Shown: positions 11,135 through 20,233 of the stretch, piece by piece
Position numbering within the stretch: position 1 is the stretch's first letter
Layout: every line of letters starts with the position of its first letter
NCBI RefSeq assembly: GCF_900113665.1
Contig: NZ_FOQD01000008.1
Location: 186,001 to 250,000 of the forward strand
DNA length: 64,000 nucleotides
Direction of reading: 5' to 3'
DNA from: Planctomicrobium piriforme
Lineage (GTDB): Bacteria; Planctomycetota; Planctomycetia; Planctomycetales; Planctomycetaceae
Program-made: the position numbers and the translations under genes
Notes under the pieces: model-generated
What the model saw: the letters and a program-made list of their open reading frames with translations, nothing else
Told to the model about the DNA's origin: nothing
Database searches by the model: none

Positions 11135-12010
11135 ATGAAGCTTGCCCGCGTTCGTACTCCCGCCTTTTCCAATGTCGTCGCGGTGATTGAAGAGACGGTC
11201 GCCCGCGTGCTGCCCCTGAGCAGTCAATCCGGCTTCTCGACGCTGGCTGACATCCTGCATGCCCCCTCGCCGAAAGACGTCGTTGCCGGCCTGTTGCCGC
11301 AGGCGAAAGAACTTCCGCTGGCTCAGGTGACGTTCCTGTCCCCAGTCGATCATCAGGAAGTCTGGGCCGCGGGAGTGACCTACAAACGCAGTCAGATCGC
11401 CCGCATGGAAGAGTCCGAATCAGCGGCCTCGCACTACGACAAGGTTTACAACGCCGACCGCCCGGAACTCTTCTTCAAGGCGACGCCGAATCGTGTCGTC
11501 GCACACGGCCAGCCGGTTCGAGTTCGATTCGACAGCCAATGGTCAGTGCCTGAGCCGGAGTTCACGCTGGTCCTCAATCCCCGCTTGGAGATCGTCGGCT
11601 ACACCATCGGCAACGACATGTCGGCCCGCGATATCGAAGGGGAGAATCCCCTGTATCTCCCCCAGGCGAAAGTCTACCGGCAGTGCTGCGCACTCGGACC
11701 CTGCGTTCGTCTCGCCGATGGCCCGCTGTCTCTGGAGGAAACCAAAATCAGCATGACGATTCATCGCGGCGCCCGGCAGATGTACCAGGGGGCCACCAGC
11801 CTGACGCAGTTGCATCGCAAGCTGCCGGACCTCGCCAAATGGCTCGGTCGCGAAGACGATTTTCCGACCGGCGCCTTCCTGCTGACCGGCACCGGACTGG
11901 TTCCGGAAAACGATTTCACTCTCGAACACGGCGACCAGATTGCGATCGAGATTTCCGGCATCGGAACCTTGCAGAATTCCGTGGTGAAAGAACCGTTACG
12001 AGCCCAATAA
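11135..12010 (+). CDS. Fumarylacetoacetate hydrolase family protein, likely 2-keto-3-deoxy sugar acid dehydratase type
   Basis: A 291-residue enzyme of the FAH superfamily. The segment W-A-A-G-V-T-Y-K-R-S with A-R-M-E-E-S is characteristic of the branch acting on 2-dehydro-3-deoxy-D-arabinonate and related sugar acids. The Mg-binding acidic residues are visible as E-P-E-F and G-N-D-M-S-A-R-D-I-E-G-E-N. The family cleaves or dehydrates 2-keto acids in sugar acid breakdown. The exact substrate cannot be told from sequence, and no other catabolic genes are adjacent. The ATG at 11135 follows directly on an AGAAC-rich leader and a heptamer array. Confidence 0.82.
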   Translation: MKLARVRTPAFSNVVAVIEETVARVLPLSSQSGFSTLADILHAPSPKDVVAGLLPQAKELPLAQVTFLSPVDHQEVWAAGVTYKRSQIARMEESESAASHYDKVYNADRPELFFKATPNRVVAHGQPVRVRFDSQWSVPEPEFTLVLNPRLEIVGYTIGNDMSARDIEGENPLYLPQAKVYRQCCALGPCVRLADGPLSLEETKISMTIHRGARQMYQGATSLTQLHRKLPDLAKWLGREDDFPTGAFLLTGTGLVPENDFTLEHGDQIAIEISGIGTLQNSVVKEPLRAQ

Positions 12011-12165
12011 TCGTCACCCTGTTGCGGGGAATTGCTGCAAATTGCATCGTTAGCGACCGACTAGATCGTCGCCAGATGTGATGTTTCCCGTATTGACTTC
12101 GACGCGCCAGCATGTTTTGCTGGGGCTGCGCCCGGCAGTCACCCCTCAGCAGGATCGACATTGCG

Positions 12166-12705
12166 ATGGCGACACGTCCCAAGGTGGAAGTTTCGAGTCA
12201 TCCGGCAGGCGGTTATTCGGTCTCTCTCGACGGCGAGTTTTTGCACCCGCACTGGGTCGCCTTTCTGTTTGCCGGCCTCTCGGCCAACGGGGTCTCAGTG
12301 ATTTCCGGGCAGGCCCAACAGCGGTCGCTGGCGACCTGGTCGGCAAATTTTCAGCTCGACTTTTCACGGGCGATGCAAACCGCCCAGAGCATTGATTACC
12401 TGGCGCTGACCGATCAGGAACAGTTGCCGCTGGTGTCGGATATTCCCAGGCTCACCGGTTTTCAGATTCAGCGGCGAACGGACGAAAGCCTGGAGGTCCG
12501 TCTCGAAGCGAACGACCAGCTCGGGTTCCTGGGACGGCTGCTGGGCAAGATCTGCATGCTTGGACTGTTTCCCGTCGAGATGGTGATTTCGACGATCGGC
12601 AATCGCATTCAGGACACGCTCATATTTCGGGGAATTGCCGGCATGGCGCCCAGTGAAGCCACCCGGCAGCGGCTGGAGTCGGTGCTGCAGTCCGGGACTG
12701 CCTGA
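12166..12705 (+). CDS. Conserved protein with C-terminal ACT-like domain
   Basis: A 179-residue cytoplasmic protein of unknown role. The C-terminal third (F-L-G-R-L-L-G-K-I-C-M-L-G-L-F-P-V-E-M followed by S-T-I-G-N and an I-F-R-G strand) has the beta-alpha-beta pattern of ACT domains, as in the C-terminus of GlnD-type sensors. The N-terminal part contains a second alpha/beta unit (F-L-F-A-G-L-S-A-N-G-V-S-V-I-S-G), so tandem ACT modules are possible. The ATG at 12166 is chosen because AGCAGGA lies about 10-17 nt upstream. An upstream extension to 12112 is Cys-rich and implausible. It directly precedes the Wsp-type operon but is separated by 300 bp. Confidence 0.6.
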   Translation: MATRPKVEVSSHPAGGYSVSLDGEFLHPHWVAFLFAGLSANGVSVISGQAQQRSLATWSANFQLDFSRAMQTAQSIDYLALTDQEQLPLVSDIPRLTGFQIQRRTDESLEVRLEANDQLGFLGRLLGKICMLGLFPVEMVISTIGNRIQDTLIFRGIAGMAPSEATRQRLESVLQSGTA

Positions 12706-13005
12706 GTTGTGGCCGACTCGTTGAAGGGCCGTTCCAGCAGTCGATTTATTGCGCCAACTGTTCGGAAATGCCGTCTATTCCGTCACCGGGAGAGCGCTCT
12801 GCGGATGTCCGAAGCGAGTCAGGGAAAATGTTTCCCAATGGCCTCATCAGCGAGCTAGGTTCACGCATCTGACTGATCGATGACCATCGATGCGTCGGTC
12901 TTGCTGCCGTGTAAAGTGATGCCATGACTCGGCCGGAACACAGTTCGGCTGATGCCGCGACTCAGGGAGGCTGGAAGCCAACCTGACTCGCTGAAGGGGC
13001 CCCCT
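12706..13005. other. Intergenic region upstream of the Wsp-type operon
   Basis: Three hundred bases with no coding frame. The operon promoter should lie here, but I found only weak hexamers. CATCGATGCG and ATCGATGACC form a small imperfect dyad near 12880-12895 of unknown meaning. Confidence 0.4.
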
Positions 13006-14658
13006 ATGCCAACCAGCCGTTTTAGCCTGCGCACTAAACTTCAGGCGCTCGTCGCCGTGTCGATGCTGGGCCTGCTGGTCACGCACGCCATGTATGCCAT
13101 GCGGTTTCAACAACTCAGCATCGGCGGCGTTGTCTACAAAGACATCATCGAAGGGAAAGACGTCACCGCCGACGTCCTCCCTCCTCCCGAATTCATCATC
13201 GAGTCTTACCTGACGGCGCTGCAGTTGATCGACGAAACCGATCCTGCCGTTCGCAAGGTGTTGGTCGACCGGTTTGCCGGACTCGAAAAGACCTACCGGG
13301 AACGTCACAACTACTGGCTCGAAACGCTCGAAGACGGCGAACTGAAAAGAACGCTCACCGAGTTGTCCTATCGCCCCGCCGATGAGTTCTTTGCACTGGC
13401 CCAGACCCGGTTGATTGCCCCGCTGCAAAGCGGGCAGCTTGCGCCGGAGAGCCTGCCGGCGCTCCGCAAGGACTTGCAGTCCCGTTATGAAGCCCATCGG
13501 CGTGAGATCGACGAAGTCGTGACGCTCGCCGCCGCCCGAGTCGCCGGGGATGTCGCCCATGCCCATCATCAACGGGTGTTCTGGGGCTGGATCATGTTCG
13601 CCTTTTTTGTCGTCCTGACCGCGGCTGTCTGCGGAGGCGGCTGGCTCATCAGTAATAACATCATGCGTCCGCTGGCTCAGCTTATCGAACGCATGCAGGA
13701 CATGGCCTCTGGCGCTGCCGACCTCACTCGTCGGGTGGAAGTCGACACCACCGACGAAATCGGCGTCCTCGGCGGGCTCATCAATTCGGTCATCCAGCGC
13801 ATTCACGATCTCATTGCCAGGGCACGCATCGCCACGATTCAGCTCAATTCCACCGCGACCGAAATTGCCGCGTCGGCCAATCAACAGGTCGGCACGCTGC
13901 AGAACTTTGCCGCCTCGACCAGCCAGATCGCCGCCGCCGTCAAGGAAATTTCCGCTTCCGGTCACGGCCTCGTCCGCACCACTGAAGATGTCGACTCTCG
14001 GGCGACGAACGCCGCGGCACTCGCCGAAGCCGGCCGCGCGGGACTCGGGTCGATGACTCAGACCATGCACCAGCTTTCCGATGCTTCCGCCTCGATCTCC
14101 GGCAAGCTCAGCACCATTCGCGAAAAAGCGGGCGGCATCAATCTGGTAGTGACCACCATTACCAAGGTTGCCGACCAGACGAATCTCCTCTCCATCAATG
14201 CGGCCATCGAAGCGGAAAAGGCCGGAGAATCCGGTCGCGGCTTCCTCGTCGTGGCTCGCGAAATCCGTCGTCTCGCCGACCAGACCGCCGTCGCGACCCT
14301 CGATATCGACCAGATGGTCCGTCAGATGCAGGCGGCCGTATCCACCGGCGTGATGGAAATGGACCACTTCACCGACAAGGTCCGCGGCGTCATGACCCAG
14401 GTCGGCCAGATCAGCAGCCAGATGGCACAGGTGATCGACCATGTGTCGAACTTGTCGCGCAGTTTCCAGACGGTGAATGAATCGATGCGGCAGCAGGCTC
14501 AGGGGGTGCAGCAGATCGACGACGTCATGCTGCAACTCACCACCGGCGTCAAACAAGTCAATTCGTCGGTGCAGGACTTCCAGCAGGCGGCCGAAAACCT
14601 GCGGGAATCGGCCCGGGTGCTGCAGCGCGAAGTCGGACAATTCACCGTCGGCGGCTGA
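13006..14658 (+). CDS. wspA: WspA-like methyl-accepting chemoreceptor
   Basis: A 550-residue membrane receptor. TM1 is at about residues 11-29 and TM2 at about 191-216, with a mainly helical sensor domain between them. A HAMP domain follows (I-M-R-P-L-A-Q-L-I). The cytoplasmic coiled coil has a hairpin tip (Q-T-N-L-L-S-I-N-A-A-I-E-A-E-K-A-G-E then G-R-G-F-L-V-V-A), where CheA and CheW dock. The E-A-E-K-A-G-E tip and the A-D-Q-T-A-V-A-T-L-D-I sequence resemble Pseudomonas WspA, a surface-sensing receptor. The ATG at 13006 has AAGGGG about 8 nt upstream. The next five genes complete a Wsp-type set. The sensed signal is unknown. Confidence 0.9.
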   Translation: MPTSRFSLRTKLQALVAVSMLGLLVTHAMYAMRFQQLSIGGVVYKDIIEGKDVTADVLPPPEFIIESYLTALQLIDETDPAVRKVLVDRFAGLEKTYRERHNYWLETLEDGELKRTLTELSYRPADEFFALAQTRLIAPLQSGQLAPESLPALRKDLQSRYEAHRREIDEVVTLAAARVAGDVAHAHHQRVFWGWIMFAFFVVLTAAVCGGGWLISNNIMRPLAQLIERMQDMASGAADLTRRVEVDTTDEIGVLGGLINSVIQRIHDLIARARIATIQLNSTATEIAASANQQVGTLQNFAASTSQIAAAVKEISASGHGLVRTTEDVDSRATNAAALAEAGRAGLGSMTQTMHQLSDASASISGKLSTIREKAGGINLVVTTITKVADQTNLLSINAAIEAEKAGESGRGFLVVAREIRRLADQTAVATLDIDQMVRQMQAAVSTGVMEMDHFTDKVRGVMTQVGQISSQMAQVIDHVSNLSRSFQTVNESMRQQAQGVQQIDDVMLQLTTGVKQVNSSVQDFQQAAENLRESARVLQREVGQFTVGG

Positions 14659-14817
14659 GATTGCGTGAAACGTTTCTCGTGGAAGTCGTTCAGGCGGGTA
14701 GAATCAATCGGAAAAGAACCGTCGCGGCCGGATGGTTCCGGTCGCCAGTGAGAAGTTTTGTTGTTCTCCAGGTCGCTCGCAGCCCGTGAGCGACTGGACC
14801 ATTCGCAGTGCAGGGCC

Positions 14818-15291
14818 ATGCTGTATCTCATGTGCAATGCCGATGGCCGACGTTATGCGCTCCGCGCAGGCGATGTCGTGGAACTGACTCCCCGCGTCTA
14901 TCTCGCGCCGCTGGTCGATGGCCCCCCGTGGCTATGTGGCATGCTCAATTATCGCGGCCGGCCGGTTCCGGTCGTCGACCTGGGTTTACTCGCCAGCGGT
15001 CAGGCCTGTCCTGATCGCTATAGCGCCCGCATCGTGCTGATGCCGGTTCCAGATCATCCGCAGGAATTGTTCGGACTTCTGGTCGATCGCGTTTCCACCG
15101 CCAACATCGATGAAACGCAGGCGCGACGGACGCCGACGGGGCTTTCATCAGGCTTGCTGTACGACGAAGAAGGGCTCATTCACCTGATCGAGCCGGACCG
15201 CCTGCTGCCGGTCGCGCATCGGGAAATGCTGTTCGCACCCCTTGCTCAATCACCGCCGGATTCCGCTTTCTCACCGGAGCAGTTCTCGTGA
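14818..15291 (+). CDS. wspB: CheW-domain coupling protein (WspB position)
   Basis: A 157-residue CheW-like adaptor that would bridge the receptor and the CheA kinase. It shows R-R-Y-A-L-R-A-G-D-V-V-E at the first subdomain, G-M-L-N-Y-R-G-R-P-V-P-V-V-D-L at the second, and F-G-L-L-V-D-R-V later, all standard CheW elements. The ATG at 14818 is preceded by GCAGGG. It lies between the receptor and the CheR gene, matching wspB in the Wsp gene order. Family membership is clear. Equivalence to WspB rests on position. Confidence 0.85.
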   Translation: MLYLMCNADGRRYALRAGDVVELTPRVYLAPLVDGPPWLCGMLNYRGRPVPVVDLGLLASGQACPDRYSARIVLMPVPDHPQELFGLLVDRVSTANIDETQARRTPTGLSSGLLYDEEGLIHLIEPDRLLPVAHREMLFAPLAQSPPDSAFSPEQFS

Positions 15292-15400
15292 GCAAGCACC
15301 TGCCATCGCCCGCGCCGCATGGTCAGCAGTGTGACGCAGTCACGCTGCGCCCGGTGGACCATTCAGGGAGGACACGGTCTCCCCGCTGACCGGATCGCCC

Positions 15401-16762
15401 ATGGACCACCTTCCCCCTGCCACTCTCGAACGCATCCAGCGACTGCTGCAGGCCCGCCTGGGATCTGATCCTCAGGTTTACGGGCCGCAGAGTCTGGAAC
15501 AGGCAGCTCGCTCAAGACGCATAGCCACGCACAGTCCGTCGTGGGATGCCTATGAAGTCTGCCTGCACGATCAGGAAGCCGAACAGCAGGCGCTGGTCGA
15601 AGAGATGATTGTGCCTGAGACCTGGTTCTTTCGCGACGGCCAGCCGTTCCGCAATTTGCGCCTGCAATCGCAGTCGCATGGCTGGTCAGGTCCAAATACC
15701 GACACGATCCGCGTCCTCAGCGTCCCCTGCAGTACAGGCGAGGAAGCGTATTCGATCGCGATGATCCTGTACGACATGGGGTTGAGAGAACATCGGTTTC
15801 ATGTCGATGGCATCGATGTCAGCCAGCGTTCGCTCGAACGGGCTCGGCGTGGGGAGTATTCCAACTACTCCTGCCGCGAACGGGATGTCGAGTTCATTGA
15901 GCTGCAGCAGCGATATCTCCGCAACGTGAATGAGAAATGGCGGGTGGTCGACGAGATCCGGCCCTTTGTCACCTTTCAGCAGGGGAATCTTATTGATCCG
16001 CTGTTCCTCGCTGGCGAAGCTCCTTACCAGATTATCTTCTGCCGGAACCTGTTCATCTATCTCGAACGTCAGGCCCGACAGTTAGCGCTCAAGAACCTGA
16101 AGCGACTCCTCGCCGCGGACGGGGTGCTGTATGTCGGCCATTCCGAGGCTCAGGCGTTTCTGGGCGCGGATTTTGAAACCTGCGATCAACGTTACCCCTT
16201 TGCTTTGCAGCAGACGCAGTCGGTCGCTGCTTCGACCGCACTTGCTCCGATTGAAAACTCGCTCGTCGCGGCCGCCGCGTCACTGCTCGCGCTCCCCGGC
16301 TTTGCTCTGCCGATCGTGCAGAACCTGCAGAACATCGTGCGGGTCGTTCCGCAATTGCCGACCCTGTCGAACTCGGGCGGCGTCAACGACAACAACCTGA
16401 AAAACACCTCACTCGTGACGGCCAGCCCGGCTCCTCAGATCGAATCGCTGCTGCGTGAGGCTCAGGCCGCCGCCGATTCCGGTCGCTTACAGACCGCAGC
16501 GGAACTCTGCGATGAACTGGCGCGCCGCTATCCCATGTCCGCGGCCGTCTCGCAGTTAAATGGCATCGTGTTGCGGGCTCTGGGCAACTACGAGAAATCG
16601 ATTCTCGAACTCGAACGGGCAATCTACCTCGAACCCGACCAGACCGAGTCGCTCACGCATCTCATGCAGATCCATCAGTTGCTGGGAGATGAAGTCCGTT
16701 CGGAAGCGGTCCGGCGGCGTCTCTCGCGTGTGACCCGTCGTAACGAACAGCGGAGCAACTGA
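15401..16762 (+). CDS. wspC: CheR-type receptor methyltransferase with C-terminal TPR (WspC-like)
   Basis: A 453-residue enzyme that methylates receptor glutamates with S-adenosylmethionine. The catalytic part shows E-T-W-F-F-R-D, the SAM-binding V-P-C-S-T-G-E-E-A-Y-S-I-A-M and I-I-F-C-R-N-L-F-I-Y-L motifs. A low-complexity linker (about residues 270-340) leads to a TPR-like tail (L-R-E-A-Q-A-A-A-D-S-G; N-Y-E-K-S-I-L-E-L-E-R-A-I-Y-L-E-P-D). A CheR carrying a TPR tail is the hallmark of WspC. The stop at 16762 is one base before the next start, indicating translational coupling. Confidence 0.92.
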   Translation: MDHLPPATLERIQRLLQARLGSDPQVYGPQSLEQAARSRRIATHSPSWDAYEVCLHDQEAEQQALVEEMIVPETWFFRDGQPFRNLRLQSQSHGWSGPNTDTIRVLSVPCSTGEEAYSIAMILYDMGLREHRFHVDGIDVSQRSLERARRGEYSNYSCRERDVEFIELQQRYLRNVNEKWRVVDEIRPFVTFQQGNLIDPLFLAGEAPYQIIFCRNLFIYLERQARQLALKNLKRLLAADGVLYVGHSEAQAFLGADFETCDQRYPFALQQTQSVAASTALAPIENSLVAAAASLLALPGFALPIVQNLQNIVRVVPQLPTLSNSGGVNDNNLKNTSLVTASPAPQIESLLREAQAAADSGRLQTAAELCDELARRYPMSAAVSQLNGIVLRALGNYEKSILELERAIYLEPDQTESLTHLMQIHQLLGDEVRSEAVRRRLSRVTRRNEQRSN

Positions 16763-16763
16763 C

Positions 16764-17459
16764 ATGCAACACTCACTCAGCCTGATGGCGGTCGACGCCC
16801 GGCCGATGGACGACTGCTGGAACCGCATCGGCGTCCACGGCGACGGCAGTTGCCCCGAACTCACGCAGTATGTGCATTGCCGCAACTGTCCGGTCTTTGC
16901 CCGGGCAGGTCAGCAGTTGTTCGACCATCAGCCGCCTGAGTCCTACGTTCAACAGGCGACTCAGCAGCTCTCGCAGCCGATTCAGATCGACAGCGGCGCT
17001 GTGTTACCGGTGATTGTGTTTCGAGTAGGAGAGGAATGGCTGGCCTTTCCGGTCGAAGCGGCGGTTGAAATCACTCAGGCCCCGGCAGTCCATCGCATTC
17101 CCCATCGGCACGAAAAAGAACTGCTCGGCCTCGTAAATGTGCGAGGCGAACTGCATCTTTGTATTTCACTGCAGCAACTTTTAGGAATCGATGCCGCACA
17201 CACTTCGGCTCCTGCTGCTGGTGAAAAACCTTCGCTCCGCCTGCTCGTTTCCGAGTATCGGGGCTCCAGTTGGGCCTTTCAGATTGATGAAGTGGCCGGC
17301 GTTACCCGTGTGCAGACCCGAGATCTTTCGGCTCCGCCGGTCACAGTGGGCCGACGCGCCGATTCTTTAACCGGCCGCGTGTTTGTCAGCGACGGCCGGC
17401 ACATCGGCATGCTGGATCTCGATAAGCTGTTTGGCAATCTGCAGCGGAGGATCGGATGA
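16764..17459 (+). CDS. wspD: CheW protein with four-cysteine N-terminus (WspD-like)
   Basis: A 231-residue adaptor. The N-terminal 45 residues carry D-D-C-W-N-R-I-G-V-H-G-D and H-C-R-N-C-P-V-F, with cysteines at 18, 30, 39 and 42. WspD proteins share this Cys-bearing preamble, which could bind a metal or respond to redox state (inference). The CheW domain follows from about residue 70 (V-I-V-F-R-V-G-E-E-W-L-A-F-P; L-L-G-L-V-N-V-R-G-E-L). The stop codon overlaps the next start as ATGA. Confidence 0.9.
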   Translation: MQHSLSLMAVDARPMDDCWNRIGVHGDGSCPELTQYVHCRNCPVFARAGQQLFDHQPPESYVQQATQQLSQPIQIDSGAVLPVIVFRVGEEWLAFPVEAAVEITQAPAVHRIPHRHEKELLGLVNVRGELHLCISLQQLLGIDAAHTSAPAAGEKPSLRLLVSEYRGSSWAFQIDEVAGVTRVQTRDLSAPPVTVGRRADSLTGRVFVSDGRHIGMLDLDKLFGNLQRRIG

Positions 17460-20233
17460 GCGGTCCTTTTGGCGGCGACTCAGTCTTGATGGAACTCTTC
17501 CGCGAAGAAGCGCTGGAACAAGTACAGACGCTCAGCAACGGCCTCGCGCAATGGCACGACGGTTCCGACAGCGGTTCGCAAGTCGAGCCGTTGATGCGGG
17601 CCGCACACTCAGTGAAGGGAGCAGCGCGAGCAGTGGGTTTGGATCCCATTGTCCCGCTGGCACATGAACTCGAAGAATGTCTGGTTCAAGCCCAGGCAGG
17701 CGCTGTGAAGCTGGTTCCAGCCGCGATTGATGTCCTGCTGGAAGGGGTGGATCTGCTACACCAGGCGGTCGCCGCCGCCGGAGAGGAGTTTCCGCAGTGG
17801 GAAGTGCAGCACCGCGCTGACCTGGGTCACGCCGTTGCGAAACTACAGTCCATCGCCCAGGGGCACGTCCCGGTCGAACCTGCCCCGACAGTGCATGCAG
17901 AGTCAGTTGAAACTCCTCAAGTCGTCTTGCCAGTGCCACCCGCCCCAACGCCAGCGACCGTCGTCAGCGATCTCGACTGGCAGCCCATCGCTGCTCCAGA
18001 ATTACTCGCTGTCTTGCGAGAAGAACTCGACACACACTCACAGACATTATCGAGCCTGTTGGAAACAGGAACTGCCGACGGAGCGAACGCCCGCTCGATG
18101 ACCGAAGCCCTGCGGGCAATCAAGGGCGCCGCTCGAATTACCGGCGTCAAATCTCTGTTCGAACTCGCAAAAACGCTGGAACAGCTTGGCCCTGGCGGCT
18201 TCGAAGCAAAACGAGCTTCCCCGTCCACGCGTGCCGACTTACAGCGCTGGCTCGACGCCGTCCAGGAAATCGCCGCACATAGTTCCGCCGCTGATTTTTC
18301 TGCCTGGCTGGAATCGCATTCAAGTGAATATCACCAGGTATGTCAGGCGCTCACGCCTGTCGTGGCAGCATCTGCACCATCCCGCCCCACCGCTGCTGCA
18401 CTGCCTTCGCAACGTCTCTCGCCTCCGCCGCAATCGCTGCCGGCTCCAGTTCCCTTCAAAGAGGAAACGGGCTCGGCTGATGCCGACAAGAAAGATCGCG
18501 TCGTCCGGGTCTCCGCGAATACACTCACTCGACTGATGGGTCTGGCTGGTGAATCGCTGGTGGAAGCCCGTTGGCTGCAGCCGTTCGCCCAGTCGATGCT
18601 GACGTTGAAAAAGCAGCATGCGGTTCTTTCGCGAACCCTCGACGACCTCAGTCGGCTTGCCGCAACCGATGGCTCGCCGCTCGCCAAGCGACTGGTGGCC
18701 GACGCTGTCCGCGATGTCGAGGAATGCCGCACCGTTCTCAACGAACGGGTCGAGTCTTTCGAGACGCATGCCCGGCGTTCTGACGATCTCAACAGTCGGC
18801 TCTATAACGAAGTCATCGCCAGCCGGATGCGTCCGTTTCAGGACGGCACGCAGGCGTTTCCGCGGATGGTGCGGGATCTCGCCAGACAGCTTGGCAAGCA
18901 GGTGAAACTCGACATTCGCGGTTTGACTTGCAGCGTCGATCGCGACGTTCTCGAAAAGCTCGACGCCCCGCTCACGCACGTCGTCCGCAATGCCATTGAC
19001 CACGGTCTGGAAACTCCTGCCGAACGTCTCGCCGCCGGCAAACCTGAGACCGGTTCGCTGACCATCGAAGCCCGTCACAGCTCCGGGATGCTGCTGATTC
19101 AGGTGACTGATGACGGTCGCGGCATCGACGCCGAATCGATTCGCCGCAAGGTCGTCGAACGCCAGATGGTGCCGCCTGAAATGGCCGCCGCCCTGCGATA
19201 TGACGAACTGCTCGAGTTTTTGCTCCTGCCTGGTTTTTCGACCGCGAGTCAGGTGACGGACATTTCCGGCCGCGGCGTCGGACTGGATGTCGTTCACAGC
19301 ATGGTGCATGCCGTGGGGGGCACCGTTCGTATTGAAACCCGACTCGGGCAGGGCTCGACCTTCCTGCTGCAGCTACCGATCACCTTGTCCGTGATTCGCG
19401 CTGTACTCGTGGAAGTCGCGGGAGAGTCTTATGCCCTGCCGCATCACCGTATCGACCGACTCGTCCGGGTCCCGCGCAGCGAACTGAAACTGCTGGAGAA
19501 CCGGGTTTATCTCAATATCGATGGCCAGAACATTGGCCTCGTTTCCGCCCGACAGGTGCTGGAGTTCGATGCCGGCGACACCGGCGAAGACGAACTGCAG
19601 GTGGTGCTGTTCCGTCATCAGCAGGATCTTTACGGCCTGACGGTCGACCGCTTTCGCGGTGAGCAGGATCTGGTCGTCCGTCCACTGGATGCCCGGCTTG
19701 GAAAGCTGCCCGACATTTCTGCTGCGGCAATTCTCGATGATGGTTCACCAATCTTAATCCTCGACGTCGATGATGTGCGGAGATCGATAGAACGACTGCT
19801 GCAGGGACAACTGCGCCGGGTGGACCGCATTCATGCCGGACGGCAAGCGGTTCAGAATCGCCGCCGCGTCCTCGTGGTCGACGATTCATTGACTGTTCGC
19901 GAAGTGCAGAGACAAATGCTGCAGGGGGCGGGTTACGAAGTCGTCACCGCCGTCGACGGCATGGAAGGCTGGAACGTCCTCCGCGAGCAGCCGTTCGATC
20001 TGGTGGTGTCCGACGTCGACATGCCGCGGCTGAATGGATTTGAATTTGTGCAGCGAATCCGCTCGGACAACCGTTTTGTCTCGCTCCCGGTTATCATTGT
20101 CTCGTATAAGGACAGGGCAGAAGACCGTCAGCGCGGGATGTCCGTGGGAGCGAACTACTACCTGACGAAGAGCAGCTTTCATGATGAGCGTCTGCTGGAA
20201 GCGGTGCGGGATCTGTTAGGAGAGGATGCATGA
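17456..20233 (+). CDS. wspE: CheA-type hybrid histidine kinase with C-terminal receiver (WspE-like)
   Basis: A 925-residue kinase. An N-terminal Hpt domain has the phosphoacceptor in A-A-H-S-V-K-G-A-A (H51). A second Hpt-like helix bundle around residue 220 reads L-R-A-I-K-G-A-A, so its His is replaced by Arg. The ATPase core has an N box (V-V-R-N-A-I-D-H-G-L) and G boxes (D-D-G-R-G-I-D; G-R-G-V-G-L-D-V-V). A CheW-like regulatory domain follows (L-P-I-T-L-S-V-I-R-A-V-L). A receiver occupies the last 120 residues (L-V-V-D-D-S, V-V-S-D-V-D-M-P, V-S-Y-K-D). This is the WspE layout, apart from the second pseudo-Hpt. Start and stop overlap both neighbours (ATGA), so the three genes are tightly coupled. 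Confidence 0.95.
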   Translation: MSGPFGGDSVLMELFREEALEQVQTLSNGLAQWHDGSDSGSQVEPLMRAAHSVKGAARAVGLDPIVPLAHELEECLVQAQAGAVKLVPAAIDVLLEGVDLLHQAVAAAGEEFPQWEVQHRADLGHAVAKLQSIAQGHVPVEPAPTVHAESVETPQVVLPVPPAPTPATVVSDLDWQPIAAPELLAVLREELDTHSQTLSSLLETGTADGANARSMTEALRAIKGAARITGVKSLFELAKTLEQLGPGGFEAKRASPSTRADLQRWLDAVQEIAAHSSAADFSAWLESHSSEYHQVCQALTPVVAASAPSRPTAAALPSQRLSPPPQSLPAPVPFKEETGSADADKKDRVVRVSANTLTRLMGLAGESLVEARWLQPFAQSMLTLKKQHAVLSRTLDDLSRLAATDGSPLAKRLVADAVRDVEECRTVLNERVESFETHARRSDDLNSRLYNEVIASRMRPFQDGTQAFPRMVRDLARQLGKQVKLDIRGLTCSVDRDVLEKLDAPLTHVVRNAIDHGLETPAERLAAGKPETGSLTIEARHSSGMLLIQVTDDGRGIDAESIRRKVVERQMVPPEMAAALRYDELLEFLLLPGFSTASQVTDISGRGVGLDVVHSMVHAVGGTVRIETRLGQGSTFLLQLPITLSVIRAVLVEVAGESYALPHHRIDRLVRVPRSELKLLENRVYLNIDGQNIGLVSARQVLEFDAGDTGEDELQVVLFRHQQDLYGLTVDRFRGEQDLVVRPLDARLGKLPDISAAAILDDGSPILILDVDDVRRSIERLLQGQLRRVDRIHAGRQAVQNRRRVLVVDDSLTVREVQRQMLQGAGYEVVTAVDGMEGWNVLREQPFDLVVSDVDMPRLNGFEFVQRIRSDNRFVSLPVIIVSYKDRAEDRQRGMSVGANYYLTKSSFHDERLLEAVRDLLGEDA

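Noticed and set aside
12847..14640. A 597-codon minus-strand frame opposite the chemoreceptor
   Set aside because: It lies exactly over the MCP gene, whose domains are unmistakable. Composition of the minus-strand frame is that of an antisense shadow.
15288..15392. A GTG-started 34-codon frame overlapping the WspB stop before the CheR gene
   Set aside because: Too short, no conserved pattern, and the CheR ATG at 15401 gives a normal N-terminus.
18320..19309. A 329-codon minus-strand frame within the CheA gene
   Set aside because: Antisense shadow of the CheA ATPase region, with no domain features.
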